DNA from: an uncultured Luminiphilus sp.
Lineage (GTDB): Bacteria; Pseudomonadota; Gammaproteobacteria; Pseudomonadales; Halieaceae
Reading direction: 5' to 3'
DNA: 38,847 bases
Assembly (NCBI GenBank): GCA_938091995.1
Contig: CALKNZ010000064.1
Span: 1 to 38,847, forward strand
Below the pieces are notes generated by a model, which was not told the DNA's origin, searched no databases, and saw nothing but the letters and a program-made list of their open reading frames with translations. Below are positions 19,656 to 28,200 of the stretch, one piece after another (position 1 is the stretch's first letter; each line of letters opens with the position of its first letter). A program made the position numbers and the translations under genes.

Positions 19656-19751
19656 GTATCGGTTGCCATTTTCTGTTCAGAGTGGTCGATGATGCGCTCG
19701 GTGGGCCCCTTATCAGGCAGGCTAGTCCTTTCTATTGAATAGGACGGCAGC

Positions 19752-20255
19752 ATGTTTTCAAAGATTCAAGGATCGCTGGGCAGTAATGGCAATCCTGATG
19801 GGGTTGGGGGCGCTCTAATACTTTGGCAGTGCTTTCATAGCCCTGAAAAGTACAGAAGCGGTGCTGGCAATGGGGTGGTGTTGCGAGCAGGGTTCTCTCT
19901 ACTTGAACTGATTATCGTGCTGGGTGTTATTGGTATTTTAGCGACCGTCGCCATGCCCAGTTATCAGAGCCATTTGAGGGCAGCCACAGCAAAAGAGGGG
20001 GCTTTGAGCCTATTGGCTTTTGCTAGTTTGCAAGAGCGACTTCGTATTACTCGTGGTGAGTATCAAACAGAGTCCGTGTTGCTGGCTCATCAATCCCTGT
20101 CTAACCACTTGCGTCAGCATTACCGTCTGAGCGTGGCGCTGTCCCAGCCAGCATCATTCAAACTGTCCCTGTTGCCAACGGCACAAACGAGCCGATACCC
20201 GGTCCTAACGCTAGACAGTCAGGGGCGCCGTATGCCAACTGAGTTTTGGCCGTAA
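19752..20255 (+). CDS. PilE-like type IV pilin, first (reduced) minor-pilin cluster
   Basis: Type IV pilin-like protein. A class III prepilin motif is clear: Gly47 then FSLLELIIVLGVIGIL with Glu at +5 and PSYQSHLR after the helix, as in PilE proteins. From ATG 19752 (AGGA 19741-19744 ahead) the total is 167 residues and the leader would be 47 residues, far longer than usual. An alternative start is GTG 19875, giving a six-residue leader (V-V-L-R-A-G), but with no clear ribosome binding site. The soluble part is short, about 90 residues, with no Cys pair, unlike the PilE of the second cluster. The stop is in frame with the next gene, seven codons before its ATG. Confidence 0.75.
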   Translation: MFSKIQGSLGSNGNPDGVGGALILWQCFHSPEKYRSGAGNGVVLRAGFSLLELIIVLGVIGILATVAMPSYQSHLRAATAKEGALSLLAFASLQERLRITRGEYQTESVLLAHQSLSNHLRQHYRLSVALSQPASFKLSLLPTAQTSRYPVLTLDSQGRRMPTEFWP

Positions 20256-20276
20256 GTTGATAGTGGCGCGCTCTAT

Positions 20277-20666
20277 ATGCTCCTAGATGCCTTGGTCGCG
20301 AGCTTGCTTAGTACGATTGTTTTTCTTGGGCTATTTACACTGACTGAAAATATACTCCTTGCAGATGCCGAAAACTTAAAAATGACGGTCTCGAGTGTTC
20401 ACCTCCGCAGTGTTGAGGGTTATTGGCGTAGAGCAAGATTTTTAGACCAGGACGTTCAGGTCGGCGATAGACGCTGTCGGCTGCCTCCCAAATGGCTCCA
20501 GAGTTGGTGCGATGAGTGGTCGAAAATAAGCCGTCATTGGATGATCGACGGCATCCTGTGTGTCAAAGATGATCATCGCGAAGTCATAGCCACGATTCGC
20601 CTGGGTAGCCAGAGTTGCCTGGCTACTGAGGGTGCATCGCTGCAACATCGCTGGTCTACGTTCTGA
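20277..20666 (+). CDS. PilV-like protein lacking a prepilin cleavage site
   Basis: A 129-residue protein that opens with a hydrophobic helix (MLLDALVASLLSTIVFLGLFTL) resembling positions +2 onward of a PilV helix, with Asp in place of the conserved Glu+5. There is no leader and no Gly before the helix: the frame is closed by the previous gene's stop at 20253-20255 and no start codon lies between. No ribosome binding site is visible, so translation may depend on the upstream gene. The soluble part has four cysteines in the RRCRL, SWCDEW, GILCVK and SQSCLAT contexts. Its place between PilE-like and PilW-like genes is what suggests PilV. It could be decaying. Confidence 0.6.
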   Translation: MLLDALVASLLSTIVFLGLFTLTENILLADAENLKMTVSSVHLRSVEGYWRRARFLDQDVQVGDRRCRLPPKWLQSWCDEWSKISRHWMIDGILCVKDDHREVIATIRLGSQSCLATEGASLQHRWSTF

Positions 20667-21661
20667 TGTCGAGTCTTAGCAGTCGTCTCGTCTATTCAAT
20701 TAACCACTCAGGGGACCGGGGTGACATCGGATTTTCACTGGTCGAACTGTTAATCGCATTAACGCTAAGCACTTGGCTTTTGTCATCTGTAGGCTTAACC
20801 GTCCAGCGGCTATGGTTAATGGCGCGGTTATCGGCTGATGAAGTCGAGCTGGCTGAGCGCGGTGACTTTGCCTTAAATCATTTATCTCAGGCGTTGCTTA
20901 ACGCCTCCCCTATCCGGGGCCAAGCCGCGGATTTATCGCCGTGTAGCGTCCCTAAGCTACAGTCTCAGATGATGCCTGATGAAGAATTTGGCATGGGTAT
21001 TCGAGTGCTGGGGCAGGGCGAGTTTGGGTGCTTACCGTCTCGAAGTTTAGTTGAGAATTCGCCTTTACTCGTTGTTGAACAGACACGGTCATGCCATGAG
21101 GGCTTCTGCGATCAGCTCGACTTATCCGGTGACAGGCAAAATCATTCTCAGTGCTACTTTGGCGGCTTGTCGTTACAGCCTACCGTTATCACGCAGAGCC
21201 GTTACCAAGGTCTGCCACAGGATTGCTCTGGCGTTGCTAGTCTGCCGAGCTGGTCGAGGCATCTTTACTATCTCCGGGATTTTTCTTGGGATAGTGGGGA
21301 TGGTGTAGGGGCGCTAATGATGAAGACTTGGAGGCCTGAGAGTCGGACTTTTGGCCGAGGAGAAGTGTTAGTGCCAGGGGTAGTCAATTGGGCGCTTAAG
21401 CCTATCGAATTGCCCTTGAGCCCCTCCACCTTGGACGACAAATATTTGGTGGCTGGAGTCGATATCCGCCTGACGTTATGGGGCCGGCGCGCAGGTCTCA
21501 CTAATCATGCTGTGGATGCAAGCACAAATCTGTCGAATGACAACCCTAACGCTACCTTGGGCTACTCGGTTTTATCCGAGCATTCAGGCCAGAGGATGAC
21601 TTTCAGTGGTTTGGTGCTCAGTCGCCATCTACAACGCCAGCAATCTTCAGAAAATCAATGA
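20666..21661 (+). CDS. PilW-like minor pilin, first cluster
   Basis: A 331-residue protein with prepilin signal Gly22 then FSLVELLIALTLSTWLL (Glu at +5). The downstream ELAERGDFALNHLSQAL stretch matches the part of PilW after the helix where the second cluster has a similar ALFALELLASELSLAG pattern. It has a large, cysteine-containing soluble domain. ATG 20666 overlaps the stop of the previous gene (TGATG). The 3' end overlaps the PilX-like stub by four bases (ATGA). PilW normally forms part of the pilus tip priming complex with PilV, PilX and PilY1; here a matching PilY1 gene is absent from this cluster. Confidence 0.75.
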   Translation: MSSLSSRLVYSINHSGDRGDIGFSLVELLIALTLSTWLLSSVGLTVQRLWLMARLSADEVELAERGDFALNHLSQALLNASPIRGQAADLSPCSVPKLQSQMMPDEEFGMGIRVLGQGEFGCLPSRSLVENSPLLVVEQTRSCHEGFCDQLDLSGDRQNHSQCYFGGLSLQPTVITQSRYQGLPQDCSGVASLPSWSRHLYYLRDFSWDSGDGVGALMMKTWRPESRTFGRGEVLVPGVVNWALKPIELPLSPSTLDDKYLVAGVDIRLTLWGRRAGLTNHAVDASTNLSNDNPNATLGYSVLSEHSGQRMTFSGLVLSRHLQRQQSSENQ

Positions 21662-21807
21662 CAGAGCTGGGTTATTGGCTGATCAGAAATCAGTCTGGGC
21701 TTATCACTATCACCATGGTGACGGTGATATGCCTAATTACTGCCCTGATTTTACTGAGTGCTTATGAGGGTTCTATGGTGGGCCTCTTAAGGCACCACGT
21801 TCAATAA
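21658..21807 (+). CDS. PilX-like 49-residue stub
   Basis: ATG 21658 overlaps the PilW-like stop (ATGA) and the frame ends at TAA 21805-21807. The 49 residues are essentially one hydrophobic helix: NQSGLITITMVTVICLI then TALILLSAYEGSMVGLL. The order and the QSG-helix-SAYEG pattern align with the start of the full PilX of the second cluster (QHGLVLLMALIMLLLVTILG, then AASEV), but the soluble domain is missing. I see no continuation in the other frames up to the next gene. It may be a truncated gene or a genuine tiny membrane protein. Confidence 0.55.
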   Translation: MTELGYWLIRNQSGLITITMVTVICLITALILLSAYEGSMVGLLRHHVQ

Positions 21808-22009
21808 TCGTCTCAATGACAGCCCAAGACGCTACTGCCCAATGAGGTCTGACTAGAATTTTTCCTAGGCGGACCTGGTTCACATTCTCCAGCGGAAGCG
21901 TACTATCAGATGCAAAATGCATTTATTAGTTCTTTTATGCAACGCAAAATAAAATCATAGCAGTCAATTTTGTGTTTGCCATGCTCAATCGTTGATTTTA
22001 GGTGGCACT

Positions 22010-22477
22010 ATGTCGGACGGGTTACACAATAAAAGGTTGGGTTTTACACTCATTGAGGTTCTGATTGCTGTTGCTATCGTTGGCGTCCTAGCCGCAACCG
22101 CTTATCCGAGCTACCAAGGCTACGTTCGCAAAGGCAATCGGGCTGCAGCACAGTCGTTTATGCTGGAAATAGCCCACCGCCAGCAACAGCACTTCATCAA
22201 CAGTCGATCTTACGCAGCGACACTCACGGCTCTGGGGTACCCGGCCGATACCCTGGCAGACTTTCCAATCGGTACCTCTGTGGCGAAGGATGTCGCACCC
22301 TTTTACTCGGTCGCTAGCACTAACCTTGGGGCTTTGAGTGGGCCGCCGCCTTCATTTCAACTTCGCCTCGCCCCGGTAGCAGAAAGTTTACAAGCCAATG
22401 ATGGTGCGCTGTGCGTCAGTAATTCAGGGTCTCGTACCAGAAACTGTCAAAGTGGCGGCACAGTGGAGGCGTGGTGA
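22010..22477 (+). CDS. pilE: Minor pilin PilE, second cluster
   Basis: Type IV pilus minor pilin of 155 residues. Leader of 11 residues ends in Gly11, then FTLIEVLIAVAIVGVLAAT (Glu at +5) and YPSYQGYVRKGNRAAAQSFML, the standard PilE signature. A C-terminal cysteine pair (ALCVSN and RNCQSG) can form the D-loop disulfide. AGGTGG at 22000-22005 sits four bases before ATG 22010; the frame also opens at TTG 21992 but that would add six residues without support. First gene of a six-gene cluster with 1-4 base overlaps down to PilX. It could be called PilA-like, but the cluster context points to PilE. Confidence 0.88.
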   Translation: MSDGLHNKRLGFTLIEVLIAVAIVGVLAATAYPSYQGYVRKGNRAAAQSFMLEIAHRQQQHFINSRSYAATLTALGYPADTLADFPIGTSVAKDVAPFYSVASTNLGALSGPPPSFQLRLAPVAESLQANDGALCVSNSGSRTRNCQSGGTVEAW

Positions 22478-23004
22478 TGAAAGATCCGAGCGGATTTACG
22501 CTGGTTGAGCTGCTGATGGGATTAGCCATTTTGTCCATCGTCACCACGACAGTCGTGCCTTCCTTTTCACAACTGCTTGCGGAGCAGCGACTGCGCCAAG
22601 TCAGTAATGAGTTGCGAATGTCACTGAGTTTAGCGAGATCAGAGGCCATTAAGCGTAATGAGTCGGTCAATGTTCGCCCGACAACAAGTGCATGGAGTGA
22701 TGGCTGGTGTGTTCAGCCTAATGCTATCGCCGGCTGTACACCGTCGCCATTGGGGGCTTATGTGGTTCCGGAAAGTATTGCAGTGAACGCGGTCTCTGAC
22801 GTGAATTCTGTTGCTTTTAACTCATGGGGCCGCACTGCTAACTGTCCTCGGTTTGAAATAGAGACATCATCGTCTAATGGCACATGTAATGTCTGCCTGT
22901 ATGTCGAAGCCGACGGTCGCATTGTGGCTGCGCCCGGTGTTTGTGCTAATCAGTGCCCAGATGCAAGCACTGATTATTCATGGTCTGGATCCTGCAGCTC
23001 ATGA
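22477..23004 (+). CDS. Minor pilin FimT/FimU (GspH family), second cluster
   Basis: Minor pilin of 175 residues with leader ending at Gly6, then FTLVELLMGLAILSIVTTT (Glu at +5) and the GspH-type QVSNELRMSLSLARSEAIKRN helix. The C-terminal half has eight cysteines, including CNVC and a CANQC segment, so several disulfides are likely. GGAGG at 22465-22469 is seven bases before ATG 22477, favouring it over GTG 22471. ATG overlaps the PilE stop. In Pseudomonas FimU occupies this position and joins PilVWX in the tip complex; I leave the symbol empty because FimT and FimU are hard to separate by eye. Confidence 0.87.
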   Translation: MKDPSGFTLVELLMGLAILSIVTTTVVPSFSQLLAEQRLRQVSNELRMSLSLARSEAIKRNESVNVRPTTSAWSDGWCVQPNAIAGCTPSPLGAYVVPESIAVNAVSDVNSVAFNSWGRTANCPRFEIETSSSNGTCNVCLYVEADGRIVAAPGVCANQCPDASTDYSWSGSCSS

Positions 23005-23555
23005 TCGCTCGTAAAAGTCAGGGATTCACGCTTATCGAAGTGCTAGTTACCTTTCTCATTACAACTATTGGGCTGCTAGGGCTGGCTGCTCTGCAGATCA
23101 ACACAATGAATGATCAGTTTGAGGCAATCCAGCGTGCTCAAATCACCGCGATGGTTGATGATATGGCGGCGAGAATTCGAATGAATCCCACAGCCGCGAG
23201 CACTGGGGTCTACGCTGAAGACCTGGCCGAGGGCTCCGGTACCTATTACGGAGTGCTCGAGGTATCGGAGGTGTGCTCGGCGTTGGCGGCGGCAGAGCGT
23301 GATCTCTGTGAGTGGAACCGCACCATTGCGGGTGCGGCTCGAATGTCACAGGGGCAAAATGTGGGGTCCCCTTTAGGAGCCCGCGGGTGTATTGAAAAGG
23401 GCGGTGCTAGCGGTAGTGGTGAGACGGTTATTAGGGTCAGCATTGCATGGCAAGGTATGACCAAGTCAGTTGTCCCTGCGATAGCCTGTGGCATTGGGGA
23501 GTATGGTAGCGAAAGTCTCCGCCGTGCAATTTATCGGGATGTGGCTGTCCGGTGA
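23001..23555 (+). CDS. pilV: Minor pilin PilV, second cluster
   Basis: Minor pilin of 184 residues with leader ending at Gly8, followed by FTLIEVLVTFLITTIGLLGLAALQ, a near-textbook PilV helix (Glu at +5, GLLGLAALQ). The next segment (RAQITAMVDDMAARIRMNPTA) is also PilV-type. ATG 23001 overlaps the previous stop (ATGA), and this start gives a standard short leader, so the longer frame from 22980 is rejected. PilV, PilW and PilX form the priming complex that starts pilus assembly and carries PilY1. Confidence 0.92.
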   Translation: MIARKSQGFTLIEVLVTFLITTIGLLGLAALQINTMNDQFEAIQRAQITAMVDDMAARIRMNPTAASTGVYAEDLAEGSGTYYGVLEVSEVCSALAAAERDLCEWNRTIAGAARMSQGQNVGSPLGARGCIEKGGASGSGETVIRVSIAWQGMTKSVVPAIACGIGEYGSESLRRAIYRDVAVR

Positions 23556-24679
23556 ATGTCACAACTATAGGGCGTACTCGTAAACCGGCAGGTTTTGGAC
23601 TCATCGAAATAATGATCGCAATGGCTCTGGGCATCGTGATTATTCTGGGCATTACAACCTTGTTCGCGGATACGAGCAAAAGTCTGGACAGTGTAGATCG
23701 ATCAGGTCGTCTAATAGAAAACGCGCTTTTTGCCCTAGAATTGTTGGCGTCTGAGCTATCGTTGGCAGGATACTGGGGCGGGGCTAGCTATCCGGTTGAT
23801 GCGGAAACACAAATCTTCGTCGCAGGTGAAGTACCGTCGTCAGTGCCCTCCGGGCTAAGTTGGGATGTTGCAACAGAAGTGCCCGCTGCTTGTCTGGGTA
23901 CCGGACGCATTATTTCTGGTACGGCGGACAACGCCAAAGCAGAGCTCGCGTTTGCGATGGAGTATCCGTTGTTCTCTGCTTTGGGCTCGTCGCTTAATTC
24001 GGAGGTTGCTGCGGGCATCTGTGGCGTTGGTGCGATTGCGCCCGCAAGCTCGAATTCAGATTATTTTGTTATTCGTCGTGCTGGTAGCTGTGCTACTGGA
24101 GCTCCGCCTAAGCCTGCTGTTAACCGCTGCCGTCCGCTGGGAGATTACTACCACTTACAAGCCAATGGTTGCTACTCAGAAAATCTTGGTTTGTCCGGTG
24201 GGGAATTAAAGCTGTTGAAAGTTAACAACGCCAATGTCGCCAGTCAGTTGTCTTACACCGGCTTTGATTGCAGCACCATGGCACCTGTTTACAGGTTGGT
24301 GTCCCGAATTTATTACGTAGATAACGATGACACCATGACTCGGTTGTATTTGGATAACAGCGGTGGTGCCTTGGGATTTCAGACCGAGACCCTTGTCGAG
24401 GGCGTCGAGTTACTGCGTTTCGAATGGTTTATCGATAGGTCCGGTGATGGTCAGTATGACTTTGTTTCAAGAAGTCCCAGTGCCTCTGATTGGTCGAAGA
24501 TTATTGGTGTGAAAATATGGACGGTGGTTCGTTCTAGTGTTGCTGAGCCGGGTTATATCGATGACGCTGTTTATTCGATTGCGGGGGAGCCTTGGGCCGT
24601 GCCCACTGACAAAAGTAGCTACCGGAGGGTGATTCAAAGCCGAATGGTAGATATTACTAATATGGGTGGTTCAGGGTAA
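23552..24679 (+). CDS. pilW: Minor pilin PilW, second cluster
   Basis: Minor pilin of 375 residues, prepilin signal Gly14 then FGLIEIMIAMALGIVIILG (Glu at +5) and the PilW pattern GRLIENALFALELLASELSLAGYWG. The large soluble domain has multiple cysteines and ends with a DITNMGGSG tail. GTG 23552 overlaps the PilV stop. About 45 residues longer than the PilW-like protein of the first cluster. It bridges the pilin-like tip proteins to PilY1 in the known priming complex. Confidence 0.92.
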   Translation: MNVTTIGRTRKPAGFGLIEIMIAMALGIVIILGITTLFADTSKSLDSVDRSGRLIENALFALELLASELSLAGYWGGASYPVDAETQIFVAGEVPSSVPSGLSWDVATEVPAACLGTGRIISGTADNAKAELAFAMEYPLFSALGSSLNSEVAAGICGVGAIAPASSNSDYFVIRRAGSCATGAPPKPAVNRCRPLGDYYHLQANGCYSENLGLSGGELKLLKVNNANVASQLSYTGFDCSTMAPVYRLVSRIYYVDNDDTMTRLYLDNSGGALGFQTETLVEGVELLRFEWFIDRSGDGQYDFVSRSPSASDWSKIIGVKIWTVVRSSVAEPGYIDDAVYSIAGEPWAVPTDKSSYRRVIQSRMVDITNMGGSG

Positions 24680-25212
24680 TGAATGCGATTCGACGGCAGC
24701 ACGGTCTTGTCTTGCTGATGGCGCTCATTATGTTGCTGCTGGTCACGATCTTGGGAGTTGTGGCGGCTAGCGAGGTGCAGAATAATTTAAAGATCGTCCA
24801 GAATGTCGAGGCACGGAGCGCTATCCGAAACGCAGCGTTGCGGGCTATCCAAGAAGCGATAGCAACGCCGGGCTTTCTCAAGGGGGAGCAAGCTTTTAGC
24901 CAAGGCTGCAACGGGAGTAGTTTTACCCGCTGTCTCGATCTCAGCGGTGACGGCGTGGAAAATGACGCAGTTATTGAATTGTCTCGCCCTGTTTGCATTT
25001 CCGGCTCCCCAATCCGCAACGCACAACTTGATGCACTCAACAGTCCGGAAGATGCGAGCTGTTTTCGGCCGGGGCTTTATTCACTGTGCGCGGAGGCACT
25101 TTGGGAGGTTACGGCGTTAGCGCAAGACCTTACCACCGGTGCCAAGGTTGAAGTTCGTCAGGGTTTACAAACTCGCACTTCACTGAATTTACTGGCTTCA
25201 GCCTGTAGCTAA
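24679..25212 (+). CDS. pilX: Minor pilin PilX, second cluster
   Basis: Minor pilin of 177 residues. Leader ends at Gly9 (RRQHG), then LVLLMALIMLLLVTILGVVAASEV, the PilX helix, which lacks the Glu at +5, like GspK-type tip proteins. The next helix (NVEARSAIRNAALRAIQEAI) is typical of PilX. Six cysteines lie in the soluble part. ATG 24679 overlaps the PilW stop (TAATG). PilY1 follows after 31 bases. Confidence 0.92.
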   Translation: MNAIRRQHGLVLLMALIMLLLVTILGVVAASEVQNNLKIVQNVEARSAIRNAALRAIQEAIATPGFLKGEQAFSQGCNGSSFTRCLDLSGDGVENDAVIELSRPVCISGSPIRNAQLDALNSPEDASCFRPGLYSLCAEALWEVTALAQDLTTGAKVEVRQGLQTRTSLNLLASACS

Positions 25213-25243
25213 TGCCGCTTACACTGATTGGAGGTGTCGACAT

Positions 25244-28200
25244 ATGAAGGGTACATCGTGGCGCTTAGTTATGGGGTGTTTGATGGTCCTAGCCATAACC
25301 CCCAATCTCGCAATAGGCGAGGACATTGATCTTTTTGCCAGTGGTTTGACCGCAGGCGCTGCAAACAGTTCTCTGCCCAACGTCATTTTTGTTTTGGACA
25401 ATACGTCAAACTGGTCGAGGCAGAGTCAAAAGTGGCCGGAAAATGCTCAGCAAGGCCAATCTGAAGTTGCCGCAATAAAAAATACACTCGCAGCGTTTCC
25501 TCCGGATGTCGATTTGAACGTGGGCATTTTTGAGTTCACCACCGTGGGCTCCGCGAATGAAGACGGCGGATATGTGCGTTTCGATTTGCAACCCTATCAG
25601 GCCGCCAAGATGGCCTTTAACAATACGCTCGATCAAATCTATGACGGTATTAACAGTCCAACCGAAAAACGTAATTCCAATAGTTCAATGGGTAATCTGG
25701 TCGCGGATTTTTATCATTACTTGGCGGGTGGTCAGCAAACTTTTAATGGTGCGGGAACCCCGTCTTTATTGGCTGATTCCCGCGGTTACAGTACACCCTG
25801 GAGTCGTTTTTCATCCCCGTTAAATGCAGACTCACTCTGTGCCGAAACGTATATGATTTTTATTGGCAATCCGAACTCCAGTGGGCCGAGACCCGACAGT
25901 TCGTCTAACTCATCGGTCCTTACTCAGCTTTATTCAGATTTTGGTTTGGCCCCACCGGGGGCACTAGCGGGGGCGGCGAGCGGCGGTCTTAATATGCCGC
26001 AATATCAAACCCTTTCGATATCCTCTGAAACCTCCAACCAAGTGGACCTGGGGTTAACCGCTCAATGCTATACGGAACCATTGACATGTAGCGCTGGAAT
26101 TTTGGCAAATTCACTAGAGACCCCCAGTATTAATGATGCCTGTGTCGATGTTAGCGCGAGCTGTTTTTGCAGTACCAGCAATGCCAGCGCTAATCGGAGT
26201 AAGGAGGGTTGTCCGGGTCAGGGTAATAGCCAGCAGTATCGGTACCGGGTTTATCAAAGCGCGGGTGTTGAAGAAGGTGGTGACCACATCGCAACGGGTT
26301 CGGTCATCGATGGTGTGGCATACAACTTTGATGATTGGACTAAATTTCTCAAAGAGTTTGGTGTGCCGGTAACGGTGGTTGATGCAGAGGGTGAGGCAGA
26401 GACCTATCGATCTCAGGTAACGACTTACACCATTGATGTATATAACGCTAAGCCCAATGCACTCCATTCAGCGCTGCTCGATAGTGCCGCAGAGCAGGGC
26501 GGTGGCTATCGGCAATCGGCGACCAATGCCGCAGAGCTTGAAACGGCGTTAAACCGCATCTTTGGAGATATTATTGATATCAATACCTCGTTTGCCGCCG
26601 TTACGCTGCCACTTTCCTCAACCAATAGAGCTCAGGCAGACAATCGCGTGTTTGTGGGCATGTTTAGGCCCGGTGCGGATCGAGAGCCGCGCTGGCTGGG
26701 CAATCTCAAGCAATATCAGCTAGCCTTATTTAACGGTCAAATTGAGTTGGCCGATGTGAATTTAGAGCGGGCGATCAACCCGCAAACCGGTTTTGCGCAA
26801 TCTTGCGCCACGAGCTTTTGGACCTCCGACACCAGTGACGTGAACCCTGCGGTTGAGGGTAATCAGCCATATTTCGACGGCCTAGCCCTCGATCCAAATC
26901 CAGTTAGCGCCTGCTCGCCCAGTCGGCTTGCAGGGCGCAGCGTGTTATCCGATTCCCCCGATGGCCCGTTTGTAGAGAAGGGTGGGGCTGCGCAACAAAT
27001 CCGTCATCAAATAGGTTTGGCCGGAATAAGCAACAGGGTTATTTTGACTGAGTCTGGCGGTGCTCTGAGGGCCGTGAATGTAAATGATTTTGCCGAACCC
27101 ATGTATTACCGTTATTTAACAGGGGAGGATCCGGGACTGCGGGGCGGTGACGCTAAAATTCTTCTGGGTAATAGCAGCTACGAGGATAATCCTAACCTAG
27201 GCTTAGTAGAGCAAATGCCGGCTGACGGATTGAGAGCGACCGTTCATGGAGACATTGTTCACTCGCGCCCACTGACCGTCAGCTACGGTAGTAAGCCTGA
27301 TGGCGGCACCCTATTTCGTATTTTCTATGGCAGCAATGACGGGCTTTTCAGAAGCCTTAATCCTGACTCGGGGACAGAGGATTGGGCATTTATTGCGCCC
27401 GAGCATTACGGAGATATCGAGCGGCAATACCGCAATACACCGTCTATTGATTACTTTGGCTTGCCCGCATCGCTATCCGCAAACATTGATGCGCAAAAAA
27501 AGAGTTATTTTTTTGACGGCTCTACCGGCGTTCACACCGCCTACAACAATGCTAATCAATTGACTACAGCCTATATTTTTCCAACCATGCGCCGCGGCGG
27601 CCGCATGGTTTATGGCTTTGATGTTAGCCCCAATGCTGGGCAGGCCGGGCAGCCCCCGGATGCGCCTCGATTGCTTTGGAAGTTGGGGTGTCCCAGTTTG
27701 ACTCAAGATAGCGATTGTACGGCTGGCTTTTCCAATATGGGACAAACGTGGTCGACACCCGCGGTTGGTTATGTCGACGGCTATGGCTCAGGTGATCGCC
27801 CCGTTCTAATTATGGGGGGAGGCTGGGATAGTTGCTTGGATGTGGATGCATCAGCCTACGCCTGTCTGAACGCTATGAAGGGTAACAGCGTTTTTTTGAT
27901 CGATGCAGAAAGTGGTGTCCTGCTGAGGGAGTTATCCACGGATGCGCCTGTGGTAGCCGAGGTTGAGCCTCTGGATATCGATTTTGATGGAAAGATCGAT
28001 TTTGTCTATGTCGCTGATGCGGCCGGAGGACTGTATCGGATTGCCCTGAGTCAGCTGCAGGGCTCTAGCGTAACTTCTACGGCACCCCTGAATAAGGACG
28101 CTTGGGCTATTCAGAAAATTGCGAGTGTCTCCTCCTCAAGTAAGCGATTTATGAGTCGACCTGTTGCCGGTGCCCTAGGATCCAACGTTTTTGTCACCCT

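Noticed and set aside
19680..19751. Possible sigma-54 (-24/-12) promoter for PilR before the first pilin cluster
   Set aside because: A GG...GC pair exists in GGGCCCCTTATCAGGC but the spacing is 11, not 10, and the flanking bases do not fit. Regions before 8914 and 22010 were also read without a match.
21808..22009. Continuation of the PilX stub by frameshift
   Set aside because: Other frames hit stops quickly and show no PilX-like helix or cysteine pattern, so I did not extend the gene.
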